A stretch of DNA of 64,000 nt from Loxodes magnus (Eukaryota; Ciliophora; Karyorelictea; Loxodida; Loxodidae), in contig CAMPDV010002024.1 of NCBI GenBank assembly GCA_946699065.1, positions 1 through 64,000 on the forward strand, in the 5' to 3' direction. The position numbers were made by a program, and so were the translations under genes. The notes under the pieces are model-generated. The model was given only the letters and a program-made list of their open reading frames with translations, had not been told where the DNA came from and searched no databases. Each line of letters opens with the position of its first letter. Within the stretch, counting starts at the first letter, position 1. This document shows positions 25,651-37,929 of this stretch, in pieces.

Positions 25651-25878
25651 GAACAGTATAACTGTATTTTCTGAACGGACTCTAAATAGACATAGCGAGA
25701 ATATTCTGTTGATCAGTTTCTAAAAAAGAAAAAACCATGTGAATTGAATGCATATTCATTGATAATAGACTTTAAGACCCTACCAAAGCCAAAAAACCTT
25801 ATGATGCACTCCTTTCAAGGTCTAGAATCACCAGGAATCTCTTTTAAGATAAGAGGTATCATCAGAAAATTTAAATGA
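25651..25878 (+). CDS. Short coding-like fragment, unrecognised
   Basis: About 75 codons of richer composition read E-Q-Y-N-C-I-F-W-T-D and end at TGA (25,876-25,878). There is no ATG start and the upstream DNA is plain A+T-rich, so this is at best the last exon or the remnant of a gene. I recognise no family. Confidence 0.3.
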
Positions 25879-26395
25879 CCTTAATAATCTTTTAGTTATT
25901 ACTCATTAATATTTATAAAATCATAAGCTTTATCAATCTATTTATTAAGATTCGAAGATTGATAAGATATTTTTGATTCACTATTAATAGTTATTAGAAT
26001 ATAACCTGGTAAAATTTAAAAAGTTAGGAAATTGATTCTGATTGATAAAGGAAGATATTATTTCTAGCAAGTTAAATTATAGGAAATAAGTATATAAAAT
26101 ATAATAAATATGAACAATAAAATTATATACTGTATTATGAGACTTTCAGGAATTAATTAAAAAACTCAATAAATGATTAAATTTAATCAATTTAGCAATT
26201 AAAAGCATCTAACTAAATTTAAATTTTTTAATTAAAAATAAGATAATCTACTATAAGCACCTTTAACATTTAATTTAGCAACTAAGAATATAAAAGATTA
26301 AAAATTCATGCTATACTTTTAAAAAGTTTAAGCTTGAATAAAACCAAATTAATATATAAAAGAAGTTCCACATTTTTTTGTATCATCACTATTTC

Positions 26396-27436
26396 TGTTA
26401 TGGAAATTGCTGATTCACTCTGTCTTGATCTAGTTTTTCATTCTCTGAATAATATTCTTCACATCCTCTTTTAATCAAAAAATTGACAACCTACTTTCAA
26501 AAACACTTTAAATTATTAACGAAGAATGAAGTAAGAAGTTAATAGAAAAAATTGCATAATGTCACAGTTAATTAAATTTTGTAAAACAAAAACTTTATCC
26601 GTATTAATCATATATATATAAAATTTGCAGTCAAGCTATTTTAGAAACATGTGAATACAGAAGAATATTGAGAAAACGATTTAAGCGTCACAAATTTCAA
26701 AAAAATCTATGAAAAAAGATTAATTTAAAGGAAACATTTCTATTGTAAACTATGCTTATAAAGTACCTAACTTGACTTTCACATAAATGAAAATTATTTT
26801 ATTCAGCTCCTCTTAATTCACCTCAATGACTTTAAGCAATTTTTATCAGTCTTATTATTAACTTGCATGGGTGTAATAGGATGAAGACTATTAGAATATA
26901 AGGCTTTCAGGATAGTTAAATGGAGAGAACTCATATATGATAATAATTATGTAGACAAGAATGTTGTAAAATACCAGTTACCTCAACATTTTAGTTATTT
27001 CCAACTGTAAAAATACTTTGATGCTAAAATGGAAAAAGTTAAAATTTATGGTGTAAGTAATGTCTTAAAATAAGTAAGAAAAGCTGACTGAATTTACTAT
27101 TCCTTAAACTGAAAGTTTGAAAGTGAGTCAAGATGTAAATAATTATAGGACTTAATTGAGTAAGAATATGGAAAAATTAAATTCCAAAGAATAAGGATTT
27201 TTACCATTTCTACAGTTCATTTCAATTTATAATTGATCTAAGGATTGATGGAAAATAAATTTAAATGGAGATGGCATGAATACTTTGATGCGAGAACTGA
27301 AGTAGATTTAACATTTCTATTTTATTTATTGAGTTAAAAGGGGTTTTTAATATTTTCATATTTAGTAATTTTTTCTTTTTTATTTATTAAAAGATAATTT
27401 GTTTTTGTATTTTTTTTGCATTATGTGATACTATGA
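26396..27436 (+). CDS. Unrecognised protein, possibly part of a mobile unit between repeats B and A
   Basis: One frame reads like real protein for about 300 residues and ends at TGA (27,434-27,436). It includes H-F-Y-C-K-L-C with downstream His residues (a possible zinc site), W-R-L-L-E-Y-K-A-F-R-I-V-K-W and Y-F-D-A-R-T-E-V-D-L-T-F. TGA and TGG are both used for Trp. No clear ATG opens the frame, so the start is set where the frame becomes convincing. It lies between repeat B copy 2 and repeat A copy 2, which share orientation. A transposase or a decayed host gene are both possible; I see no certain catalytic triad. Confidence 0.35.
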
Positions 27437-28129
27437 ACTCTATGATTTAAAATATTGCATTTCTAATTTTTTTAAATATTTTATTTAGGCCTTTATTTTT
27501 TAAGCGTGCACTGTATCACATATATTTATCCCAGGATTATATAAATTAATGTCATAAATATATTCTTTGGTATTTTTAATAAATTCTTGATTATTGAAGT
27601 TTGTATTCGTATCTTATTTTTCATTTTTTTTATAGTATTTTCTACTTTTTTATTTTTATTTTTTTATTTACATAATATTTTTTTCTTTTTCTACACTTTT
27701 TTCTTTAAAAATTCTTTAAAATAATTACAAGTAACTAAATTTAATTTTCTTTATATTAATATTTATTTTCATATTTTTTTTAGATGTCTTTCATCAATTT
27801 CAATTATCTTGAAATTTTTATAGTATTCCAAGAGGAAATATATTTTTCACTTGCTATTTTTTAATTTTTAATTTAATATCTCCTGCTTTAGATACTTTCT
27901 ATTCTTTAAAGAATTTAATTATCAAGAATAAGTTATTTATATGGAGGCTGAAAGACTATCCTGAAATTTAATTGTCCATTTTTGTATTTTTAATAGCTTT
28001 CAAATGTTTTCTTAAGTTCTTATTTATATTCTTATTAATAATCCAAACAAAAAATTTCTCTATTCATCATTATTTTATAAACTATTTATCAAAACAATCC
28101 TCATAAAGCTATTCAATTTATAACTATAA

Positions 28130-28575
28130 AACTATTTTATTATATAATATAAAATGAATGTTGGCCGCTTCAGAAAATTAGTAGGTAATCTGGTGCAGTG
28201 TATACTGCATTGCGAGAATCTCGCATTAGATGCCACCACGGAGAAGGGTGCATAAGCTCCGTTGAGACATACCTAACTTACCCCGAGAGTTCTCCCCAGC
28301 AGCATGAAAGTTTTACTGACGGGCCTTCTAATTACCGACTTAATAACTAATTCTTATTTGGACCTTATTCAAGAAGACTGAAGCATTTGACTCAATATTT
28401 AAGAATAAATTTTAATAAGAAGATTCCCCATTTGGAGAAGTTGACATGACTCGGCGGACTTCTAGAATTTTAACAAGAAACATGAGAGCATTTTTCTTAA
28501 TATTAAATATTAATATTGAAAGAGCTGCTCGCCAATGAGGTGCTACGCGCTCTATAATAATTTTTATTTATTATT
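28130..28575 (+). repeat. Structured dispersed repeat A, copy 2
   Basis: This is a sense-strand copy. It begins near TTTATTATATAATATAAAA, carries the TGCAGT/ACTGCA hairpin (28,194-28,209) and the TGCGAG/CTCGCA hairpin (28,211-28,225), and ends in GCGCTCTATAATAATTTTT with a TTA-rich tail. It is highly similar to copy 3 (41,385-41,815), including the flanking AT start, so both probably arose by retroposition or transposition. The nature of the element is unknown. Confidence 0.65.
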
Positions 28576-28579
28576 ATTT

Positions 28580-29470
28580 ATTTATATAAATTCTAAGAAA
28601 TAATTAACCTTATTCAATCTACTACTGTTATCATATATTATTTTGATTATTTACTTTTACTGTTAAGCTTTTTTTTTGAAATCCAAACATAAAAAGTATA
28701 AAAATTAGTTTATTAATCTAGATAATCTTAATTAAAAAAATTAGCTAAGATTTAATCACTTAAATTACATATAAAGTTATAAATAAAAATCAAAAATTTA
28801 ATAATGAAGTATAGGATTAGATTAAATATTGGCTATTCTATTTAAAATGTTTCACTTATAAACTAGTAAAATTTAATAATTAAAATAGCTAGATATAATA
28901 AATATGTTATATGCCATTTGCTTTTTCTATGGTAACTTAGTTTATATAAGTTGAAATTTTTATTTATTTAGTTGATGTTTCTTAGTTTGAGAAACTTAAA
29001 AATTATAAAAATTCTGTTAATCAAAAAAAGGGATAGTCAGCAGTTTATTTGATTGTAAGCACGAATCTTATTTGATGACTCATCATTCCATTTAAAACCT
29101 AGATGCATCATTAACAATTAATTTATTCTTCTTTCAAAATAAAGCATTTAAATTTTATTTTATTAAGGTCTTTGGTAGAACATTAAATATTTACTATTAT
29201 TTATTTAATTAATAAACGTAAATCATTTTAATTTTAATATCCTATATTTAAAATAGTTATCTAACTTTATATGCTATTTAGTTGGAAAATAGACTGTATT
29301 TTATAAAGAAATACTAATTAATTATTAATGAAGCTTTATAGTGCAAACCTTTCTCTCCTACTGTTGCTAAATTTTTTAAAAACTTTGCTATCCAAGCTTT
29401 ATTAACTCATATTTCTCATTTGCTTTTCAAAATTTTTTCTATAAAGCAATAAATTTTAAAGAATCAGATT
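28580..29470. other. A+T-rich stretch without recognised genes
   Basis: Nothing is recognised. It probably contains the left flank and perhaps the 5' untranslated part of the LINE. Confidence 0.4.
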
Positions 29471-29603
29471 AAAACTAATTTGTATTTTTCTTAAAAAAGA
29501 GAGAATAATAAGAGTTAAAATAATCAGTAAATTAGAAACAAAATGGTTAGTTTGGGCAAATAAATATAGAATAAAGCTTAATTGATTATTTTTATCTGAT
29601 AAT

Positions 29604-32600
29604 ATGAAATAAGATTATGCTAAATTTCTTTTTACATTAATAAAAGCGAGTCAAATCAAAAATGAGAAGCTAGAATATGCAATCTTACTTATTAAACTAT
29701 GAAAAATATTAAGATAAAAGAAAATAAGAAATTAATAATTTATTATTATCTTAGATAGTTAGAATTCAAAAGATATACCTTCAAATCCTAATTAAAATTC
29801 AAATAAAGATATCCTTTTATGGTAGTCAAAAATAACATAAACTTAAGATTCATTTTTGAATAATACTAATTAACAATTCTATTAAATTTCAAATAACGAA
29901 ATTAATCAGAAATAAAATAATACTACTAATCCTGATAATTCAAATAATCATTATTTACCTGATCTTCAGAGCAAACAAGCTTAAAATTAAACTGCTGATT
30001 TAAGAAATGTAATATAAAATTAAATAATTAATTAGTCTAATGAGAATTTATTTACCTTAGAAATAAAAGAACTTAAACATAATATATAAAGACTTATAGA
30101 TAAGAACCAATAATTAAATGAAATGCTAATTAATATAAAAGCAAAATATGAACGAGATATTGAAACATTGATAAGTAACTAAGAAATATCCAAAATATAT
30201 TATAAAACTTATATAAATAAAATTTATTAGAAATATAAGCAATTATAGAACAATTTTTAGTCAATCAAATCTGATATATAGCAATATCACAAAAAAATGC
30301 TATCAAAATAACTAGTTCATAAAATTACTTAAACAAACTTCTCCACTTATTACAGTAACTAAATAGTTTAAACAGATGAAATAATTAGTATATTTCAAGA
30401 AATTTAGATATAATAGAAAAACTATGAGAATTAAGTCAATTCAAAATATGAAATATAATCTAATTAAGAGATTCAAATTGAAGCCAATGCTAATTAAAGC
30501 TTTACTTAAGCTTAAATGATAGGAGCAAATAATTCACTATGCCAAAACTTTAATAAAATTAAAAATTTTACTTAAATTGAAATAGATAACTTTCTAAATA
30601 AAACTTAGCAAGGATATCAATAGACTATATTAGAATAGAACTAATATTTACTTCAACAAATTACCTAATAAAAAATAATAAACGAAATTTAACTCCAAGA
30701 GTTATATTCTTAATATTAAAAATTATAAAACTAAAATAAGTAATTTATAGATTAAGAATAGAAAGCTTAAATGGAAATTTTAACTTTTAAAATCGAATTA
30801 GATAAGTAAAGATAATAAAAATATGAAATAAATATAGTTTTTCAAAATTAAATTCTATTAAAAAATAAGGAAATTCAAATGTATAAAGAATTATTTTAGA
30901 ATTAAATCTAACATACAAAAGAATTTAGTAATTAATAGTAATTTTAGAAGAAGTAATTTGTAGATGCATAAACTTAAACATTATATGGAAATATTTAAAC
31001 AAAGGATAGTATTATCTAAACAGATAATATAAATAAATAATAAACAGCTTTTTTGTGTCAAAAATTTACTCAAACAAATATAATCAAGCAAGACAAGTTA
31101 ATGTAAACTTAAAATAATTAATAGGAAGCATAAACTAATACTATTATAACATAATATAATAACTAATACTGTCAAATAAAATTGCCAGATGAAGATTTTG
31201 TTTTACTATAGCATTAATATCACTAACTCAACTTAAAATTCATTTAAAGTACCCAAAATATGTAGACACTTGAGATAAAAATAGAAGAGTTTTAAAAACT
31301 TAATTAAAATTTGAAAAAAGATATATTTAATTATTCTACTAAAAGATGAAAAAAAGATTAATAAAACTAAACAGATTCGATCGATGCTATTTATCAGAAT
31401 TAAACCTTATCTTCCAATATTAATCTTAATATTCTTAAAAGGAAACATGAAGAAGAAGATAAAACAATTCCGCCAGCAAAACGTATGAGTAAACATAATA
31501 ATAAAAAAGAGTGCGATTAAATAATATGTTATTTCAATCTGACTAGTCTATAACTTTAAAAGTTTATTAAATCCGAAACTTGAAGACGTCCATAGTACGA
31601 AATGCACAATATATAAGGTAGATATGTCACACTTACTTAAGATTTAGAATAAGGTACATGTGATAGTGTGAAAAGTAAAATTGATATAGATAGAAAGCTA
31701 CTTAAAAAATATACGACGTAAGTAATATATATTTTGATACAATATTTTCATTAACATCCTGAGTATGGAAAAAGATTAATACATATTTAGATTAACCAAT
31801 AAGGATAGAAAAGCATTTGCATTTACGAAAGTGGTCTATCTACAGGCTCGGAAAAAATTAGAAAGGACTAATAAATTTAAAAAATAAAGATGGGACATAT
31901 AAATATTAATGGAATAGCGAGCAAGTGCTTGAATATTGAAGAATTTATCAGAGATAACAGTATAGATATTTTATCAATAAACGAAACCTGATAAAAAGAT
32001 GACTTTCCTCCAATATTGATAAATGGATTTAAAACATATTTTAAGAACTCAGGAAAAGGAGGAGGTGTATGCTTAATTGTAGGAGAAGAATTGAATAGTA
32101 CAGAAATACATATATAAGTTGAAAAAGAAATAAATAGATTCATAACAATTAAACTGGATAATATTTTAATCACGTCTTGTTACATGCCTGATAATGGAAA
32201 AAGTTAAGATGTTAAAGATTTAGCTTATGAACAACTAAATACATTGCTGAATTTATATAATGATAATCCACATATACTAATGGGAGATTTCAATGCTCTT
32301 TTATAAGGCTTCGGTGATAATCCTGAAAATGCTTATGATAATAACATTAGACTATAAGAATTCTTACTATAAAACGATCTTGAGATAGTGAATGATAGCA
32401 ACATTAATACATGTATTCACAAAGGAACAGGAAAAACGTATTGTAATGATTATATCATTATAAACAACCATTTGAACGTTAATTAGTTTGCAAATTTCAC
32501 TGCTCATAATAATAGTTTATTTTCTGATCATATTCCAATCACTGTCGACTTTATCAATAATTCTATAGTATATTGGGAAAAGATAACTCAGAGAAAATAT

Positions 32601-35279
32601 AAAATAAATAGGTTATAAGATGCAATAGATAGATAAAAATATTAAGAATCTTTCCTACAAACTTATCTAGAATTCTTTTAAATAGATTAAGATAATCTTG
32701 AAGATTAATATGAATGCATCAAAAGTAATATTTAAGACAATGCTGATCAAACATTAGGTTCGTTTATTCCAGATTCAAATTATAACAAACTTCCTCGAGC
32801 TCTCACAAAGAAATATATAGAGGCAAAAAGAACTAACTCAGAATATAAGGAAGCTCACGTAAGATTTGGAAGAATAAACTAGCAAGTAACTAATCTTCAT
32901 GAGGAAGCAAAACGACTTTGGAAAGACTTCAAGTATAATCTATGAAAATTTAAAAAAAACAAAGCAAAAAAGAAATTTCTACTTCTTAATGGAGATTCTA
33001 GGGAAATTTTTTCACAGGCTAAGAAAATTCTAAATCCTTTGAAGAGAAATACTATGAACTTTGATTAAGAAATCAAAAATAAATTCATTGAATCATGGGA
33101 AAATTGTGTTTTTAACAAGCATTATAATCTAACTCAAGAATAGATAAATCTTAGTAATTAAAAAATAGATAAAATATACGATAATATTTAAGAAATTAAA
33201 GATTATCCACTCTCGTATTTGTAAGGATTTGATCTTTTTACCATAAAAGAAATATAAGAAATTATAAAAGAAATTCCGAATGGAAAAGCAGCTGGTCCAG
33301 ATGGAATAAAAGGCGAACTTCTGAAATATGGTGGATAATATTTATTAATAATTCTTCATTCTTTTCTGAATAATATGCTAAGACTTGGAAGAATCCCTTA
33401 GGAATTAAATATATCGGTGATAATTCCAATATTTAAAAAAGGAAATAAAGATGATTGGAAAAACTGACTACCTATTTCTCTTATTAATACTATTCTAAAA
33501 CTATATGATAAAGCTTTAACAAAAAGAATATACAATCTGATTTATTAGAGAAATTTGATTCACCCTTCATAAATGGGATTTATGAAAAACAGATAAACAA
33601 CTTAATAAATTTGAATAATATAACAAATAATTGATAACTATCGGAAATGTGCTAAAGGTAAGACTAAATTGATAGCAACACTGATAGACGTTGAAAAAAT
33701 GTTTGACTCAATAGAAAGAAGACTCTTGTTTGATTAACTTAAGAGAGTTAAACTACCACTTGGAATAATAATAGCATTAGAATCGTTTTATAAAAACCTA
33801 AATTCTTCATTTATCATAGATGGTAAGAGCACCAGAACTTTATAGTTCAACAATGGAGTTATGTAAGGAAGTTCTCATGGACCAGTTTTAGCATTATTGT
33901 ATTATGACATAGTAATTAGATATCTGGAAAGTAAAAGTAACTAATTGGGATTTAAATGCCAGGATTCAAGTATTAGCTTCGCTTGTAGAGGATGGGCAGA
34001 TGATCTTATTCTTCTTTCCAAATCTGCAAAGTAGATGTAGAATTTAATAAATGAAGCAAATAAAGTTTTTGCATGAACACATTTAAAGATTAATGTTACC
34101 AAATCCGAATGCATCTAATTTCTAAAGAAGAATCAGAAATAATAAATTTTAAATTTATAATTAGGAAATTAGCCAATTGCTTAAAAAGAGCAAGTAACAT
34201 ATTTAGGAGTTATTCTACATTAGAAGAAGAACTTAAATCCCCATTGCAAAGAAACTGCATTCAAGTATATAGCTGCAATGAAGAAAGCTGTTTTTTAACT
34301 GATGAGATATAAGAATGTAACTCCTTGACATTTTAAAACTTTATGTAGACTTTTTACATTACCTAAAGCAGAATATGGAGGAGACTTAGTACCATGAAGT
34401 ATTCAAAAAGGAGTAACTGGAGTTCTGAACAGAATAGAATCAAGCATGAGATTAATTTCAAGAAAAGCTTTTTAAGTAGCAACTTCAACATTTAATGAAT
34501 CATGTTATATAGACCTGAATTGATTACCCTTTAAGCACATTATGGCTATAAAATTCTTCAGATTCTACCATAAAATTAAATAAGAAAGTACTGATTTTCC
34601 AAGATCAACAATAGGCTCTCTTTTCATTAATATATGGAAAAAAGGATTTCAATACTACGATTAAGTGTAGCAATTATCAGACCTTTATAATATCGATCTG
34701 CAGAATTAATAGAATAATACCAATCTTAAAACTTTTACTAAACATATAAGAGAAAAAATACAACAATATTTCTACAAAGTAGCTACTAAAAAATTTATGA
34801 GGATGAAAACAGCTAGAGTATATACTGAATAATTTGGTAATCTTTAACAATTTCCACAAATTACTTATACTAAATTAAACAAATAGTATAGACGAGAAAT
34901 TATCAGTATATATAAACTTAGAACCTAAACTTATAATTTCCGTAAGGATCTTTAAGATCGTCATTACCCCATTGATAATCCCTATTGTATGTGTGGAGAG
35001 TATGAAACTTTCGTGCATATCTTTAAATGTGTGTACTATTCTAATATAATGAATTGATTATCGGAAAATATCGGAAATTATGACTTAAGGCGCCTTATAC
35101 TATACGATCAAGAATATCTAAACTCATTTTCAAGGTCTAAATTGGAGTATTTAGACTTATAGATCAAAATATTTCATAAGAAGCTAATGACAAGGAGACT
35201 TGAGATTCTAGAAATGGAGAAAGCAAAAAAGGAAGAAGCTAAAGATGAATAGAAAGAAGAACTAATTAAAGAAAAATGA
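29604..35279 (+). CDS. LINE polyprotein: coiled-coil ORF1-like region fused to endonuclease and reverse transcriptase
   Basis: 1,891 codons run in one frame, ending at the first TGA of TGATGA. Residues about 1-760 are helical and Gln-rich, with seven Q-T-containing motifs (K-I-T-Q-T, K-F-T-Q-T and others) and a basic P-P-A-K-R. The endonuclease follows from about 763 (G-H-I-N-I-N-G; N-E-T-W; G-D-F-N-A near 895; S-D-H near 977). The reverse transcriptase follows (G-K-A-A-G-P-D-G, N-W-L-P-I-S-L-I-N, L-I-D-V-E-K-M-F-D-S-I, G-V-M-Q-G-S-S-H-G-P, W-A-D-D near 1464). A C-M-C-G...H...C cluster lies near 1796. All key catalytic residues are visible. Trp is written both TGA and TGG. The true start may lie upstream, because the frame stays protein-like to about 29,500. 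The fused arrangement is supported by the matching pre-endonuclease region in the decayed copy at 23,060-22,420. Confidence 0.85.
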
Positions 35280-35323
35280 TGAGATGTAAACAAGATTAAA
35301 AAACTATTTAAAAACATTTACTA

Positions 35324-35365
35324 ACGTCTATAATTGAAAGAAGCAATTCTTGCAATTAAAGACGT
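35324..35365 (+). other. LINE 3' hairpin, copy 2
   Basis: It is identical to the hairpin at 627-668: a 13-position stem with one mismatch and a 16-base loop, 42 bases after the TGATGA stop and followed by an A run. It is the probable recognition site for reverse transcription. Confidence 0.75.
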
Positions 35366-35571
35366 CAAAAAACTCTTTTAGTTTAAATTTAATTTAATTT
35401 AATAATTTATTATTGCTAATAAGTTAGAAGATTAGTGGTTGTATGTTTCTTTAATAATCAGCATGACATCTTTATAGTTCAATTTGAACTTTCTTAATAG
35501 TGAATCTAGATAAGTTTTAATGGATTAAGAGAATTTAAAAATAAGAAAATTTTTTATTTAAAAAAGTTAAA

Positions 35572-36425
35572 AAGCTTTGTTAAAGCCTTAGTAGTCAGCT
35601 ATCTGACCTATTCTATCAGCTTGTCTCCATTAGTTTGTAATGAATTCCTACTAGGCTTAGTTAAGCGGTATAGCACTTCATTAGTGCACCATCCTTTAAT
35701 ATTTTGAATAGTTCTTATCTTGCATGTAGCGTTTCTAATTATTTCTCCAAGGATTAAGATTTGAATTAAAGAATTTGTTACTATAAATTTTTCCGCTTTA
35801 TGTTGGATATATCCTAAATAGTTTTTTAAAAATATCTTATTAATTCTTTCTTTAAATTTCGCTTAGTTAGTAGCAGTATTTTCATTGATGCTATTTATTG
35901 CACACGTAGCATTTTATTCTTCTTTTAAACTATTATTCATTTAACACTTATTTAATTTAAATTTGCTAGTTATTTTAAATTAATGTTTACTATTTATTTT
36001 AATTTGAGGCTTCATTTTCTATTTCCATAGGATCTGATTAATTCTGTTAAAACTAAAATGGCGTTACTTGAATTTATTATTAAATTTAAAGAATTCTTTG
36101 TTCCAGTTTTTTTTACTATTTCTTATGATGATTAATATTGCTTCTCAAGCAAAGACGTTATTAATTTTTCTAATTTTTCTACTTGATCAGCGAGGTATTG
36201 AACATAAACTCTTTTAATGACTTAGATAATATTTCTATTTTAGTTTGTGTCAGAAATTTTTTAATTCTGGATTTCCAAGTAGTTAATGTTCGTCATATCA
36301 ATCATATTTCTCACTTTCACTCATTGTAATTATTTAGCTTTTTTATTTTTTAGAGAATTTTCCTTTTTAAGTGTTTTGTTCAAAGTTCTGTTATTTCTTA
36401 GAAGTCATTTTATTATATATATAAT
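35572..36425 (-). mobile_element. Zinc-knuckle (ORF1-only) element, copy 5
   Basis: It is a close relative of copy 3 (17,970-18,870) over its whole length, with the same ATG, family motifs and conserved 3' region. The ORF (36,408 to 35,678) has a net length change, so the frame is broken about once or twice. It lies just beyond the 3' end of the intact LINE, on the opposite strand. Similarity to copy 3 begins and ends at the same points in both, which defines the element as about 870 bases. Confidence 0.7.
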
Positions 36426-36891
36426 TTATAAAGATAGAATATCCAATCTAGTTAACTGTTTAATATCAAAAAATTTATTTATATAGACTAATATATCAAA
36501 GAAGCAAAGAATAAATCTATGAATATAAATATTACTTTTAATCAATTTTGAGAGCTATAAAGTTATAGATTCACTTAAAATTAAATTAGAAAATATGAAA
36601 TAGATAATATTTTTAATACTTCTAGTTAAATCTATAGCAGCTAAACTTTCAAATTAGAGTTATAATAAAAGAAAATTTTATTGCTACATGTTTTATAAGA
36701 GAATAAGGAGATTTAATTTATTTAAATAGTGAAATAAGGAACATAAAAATTAAAAATCCATTTTATTTCTATTATTTATATTGAATTTTTAGCAGGACTT
36801 TAAAAAATTCTGATTGTAACCAATTTCAATACTTAGATTTATCTTTATATCTATTTTATAATTTTATTTCAATAAAAAGGTTAAATTTTAA

Positions 36892-37509
36892 ATGAGCATC
36901 TATAAGTTATGTTTATATTAGAAAAAATGACTATCTAAGAGAGATATTTATTAGCATTACTAACATAACCAAACTATTTACTTTAATTGCCTTTCGATAA
37001 ATATATAACCAAGATTATCTACTTAATAATTCTCTTTAATGGTGCTAAACTAATTATCGCTTTAATAATATAAAACTAAGAAATTTAGGAATTATTCTAA
37101 TTATCTTAAGAGTATCTTTAATTAACCTGATATGGTTTATATTAGTATACTATTTCTTATGAATAAAATGTTAAAAAGACTAATTTAGTTTTAGTTTGAA
37201 AGTAGTTAAATTTCTCTATGGTTAAACTTAATTAGATTCAATTAAGAACAATAACTTTCACTAAGGAGTTAATTTAAAAAGTTAGAATCAATTATAAAAA
37301 TGTTGTGGTGGATTTAAAATGCCAGTTATATGTTATTATTATGCAATAAATCAAGGAAGAATTTACTAAACATAAAACTAAATTTTATTCTAAATACCAA
37401 TTAGTTTTATTTAATAAGTTGGATTCTTCCGAAAGTTGAACAAAAGAAAAAGAGAATAGTCATTTTTAATAGAAACTTAATTTAAAACTTCAATAAAAGA
37501 AGAGGATGA
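36892..37509 (+). CDS. Coding-like stretch, unrecognised
   Basis: ATG (36,892) to TGA (37,507-37,509) gives 205 codons of plausible composition (for example F-K-K-L-E-S-I-I-K-M-L-W-W-I). However, another frame from about 37,330 to 37,620 also looks protein-like and ends in a hydrophobic helix, so the frame is uncertain. No family is recognised. Confidence 0.25.
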
Positions 37510-37929
37510 CAAAGGAATAAGTCTTACTATATTTGAAGCTAACTATTATTGTATTAATTAGTGTTTTAGATATTTCAACTTTATTATTAAAATACAAATT
37601 TTAAATTCATTACTTGTAAACAGCTGATTTAATAGTAAGGTTAAATGAAGAGTAGCTATTATAATTAGATTAGATAAAATAATAAGATTTAAATATTCAA
37701 TTAGTTTTTAACTTACTTCTTTATTATATAAAGCAAAGGTATTTTATTACCTCAAGATTTCTAGTTGTTTTGTTGTAATCGAATTTCTCTGGAAATAATT
37801 TATGAGATATCTAAAAATATAATTTTAGTTTTTCTTAAAATTATTATAAACTGAAAAGAAAGAGTAGCAATTTATGGTTATTTTTATGTTTCTAATATAT
37901 CAGTTCCAGGATTACATAAAATAATAATC

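Larger units (their letters stand above)
29480..35395 (+). mobile_element. Apparently intact LINE (APE-type non-LTR retrotransposon)
   Basis: The element contains one uninterrupted ORF (29,604-35,279) and a 3' region with a conserved hairpin ending in an A run and a TTTAA-type tail. The 3' boundary (about 35,392) is where identity with copy 1 ends; the 5' boundary is estimated. Domain content (APE endonuclease, reverse transcriptase, C-terminal C-X-C...H...C) places it among LINEs of the L1/Jockey/CR1 type of organisation. No long terminal repeats are seen. Decayed relatives lie at 2,100-4,350, 17,300-23,060, 39,000-41,230 and 60,585-61,480. Confidence 0.85.

Noticed and set aside
29604-31500. 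N-terminal coiled-coil region as a separate host gene next to a LINE
   Set aside because: It shares the exact reading phase with the endonuclease, and the segment before the endonuclease is conserved in the decayed LINE at 23,060-22,420.
34109-34312. 67-residue plus-strand ORF
   Set aside because: It is a frame inside the LINE reverse transcriptase region; the LINE frame is continuous there with conserved motifs on both sides.
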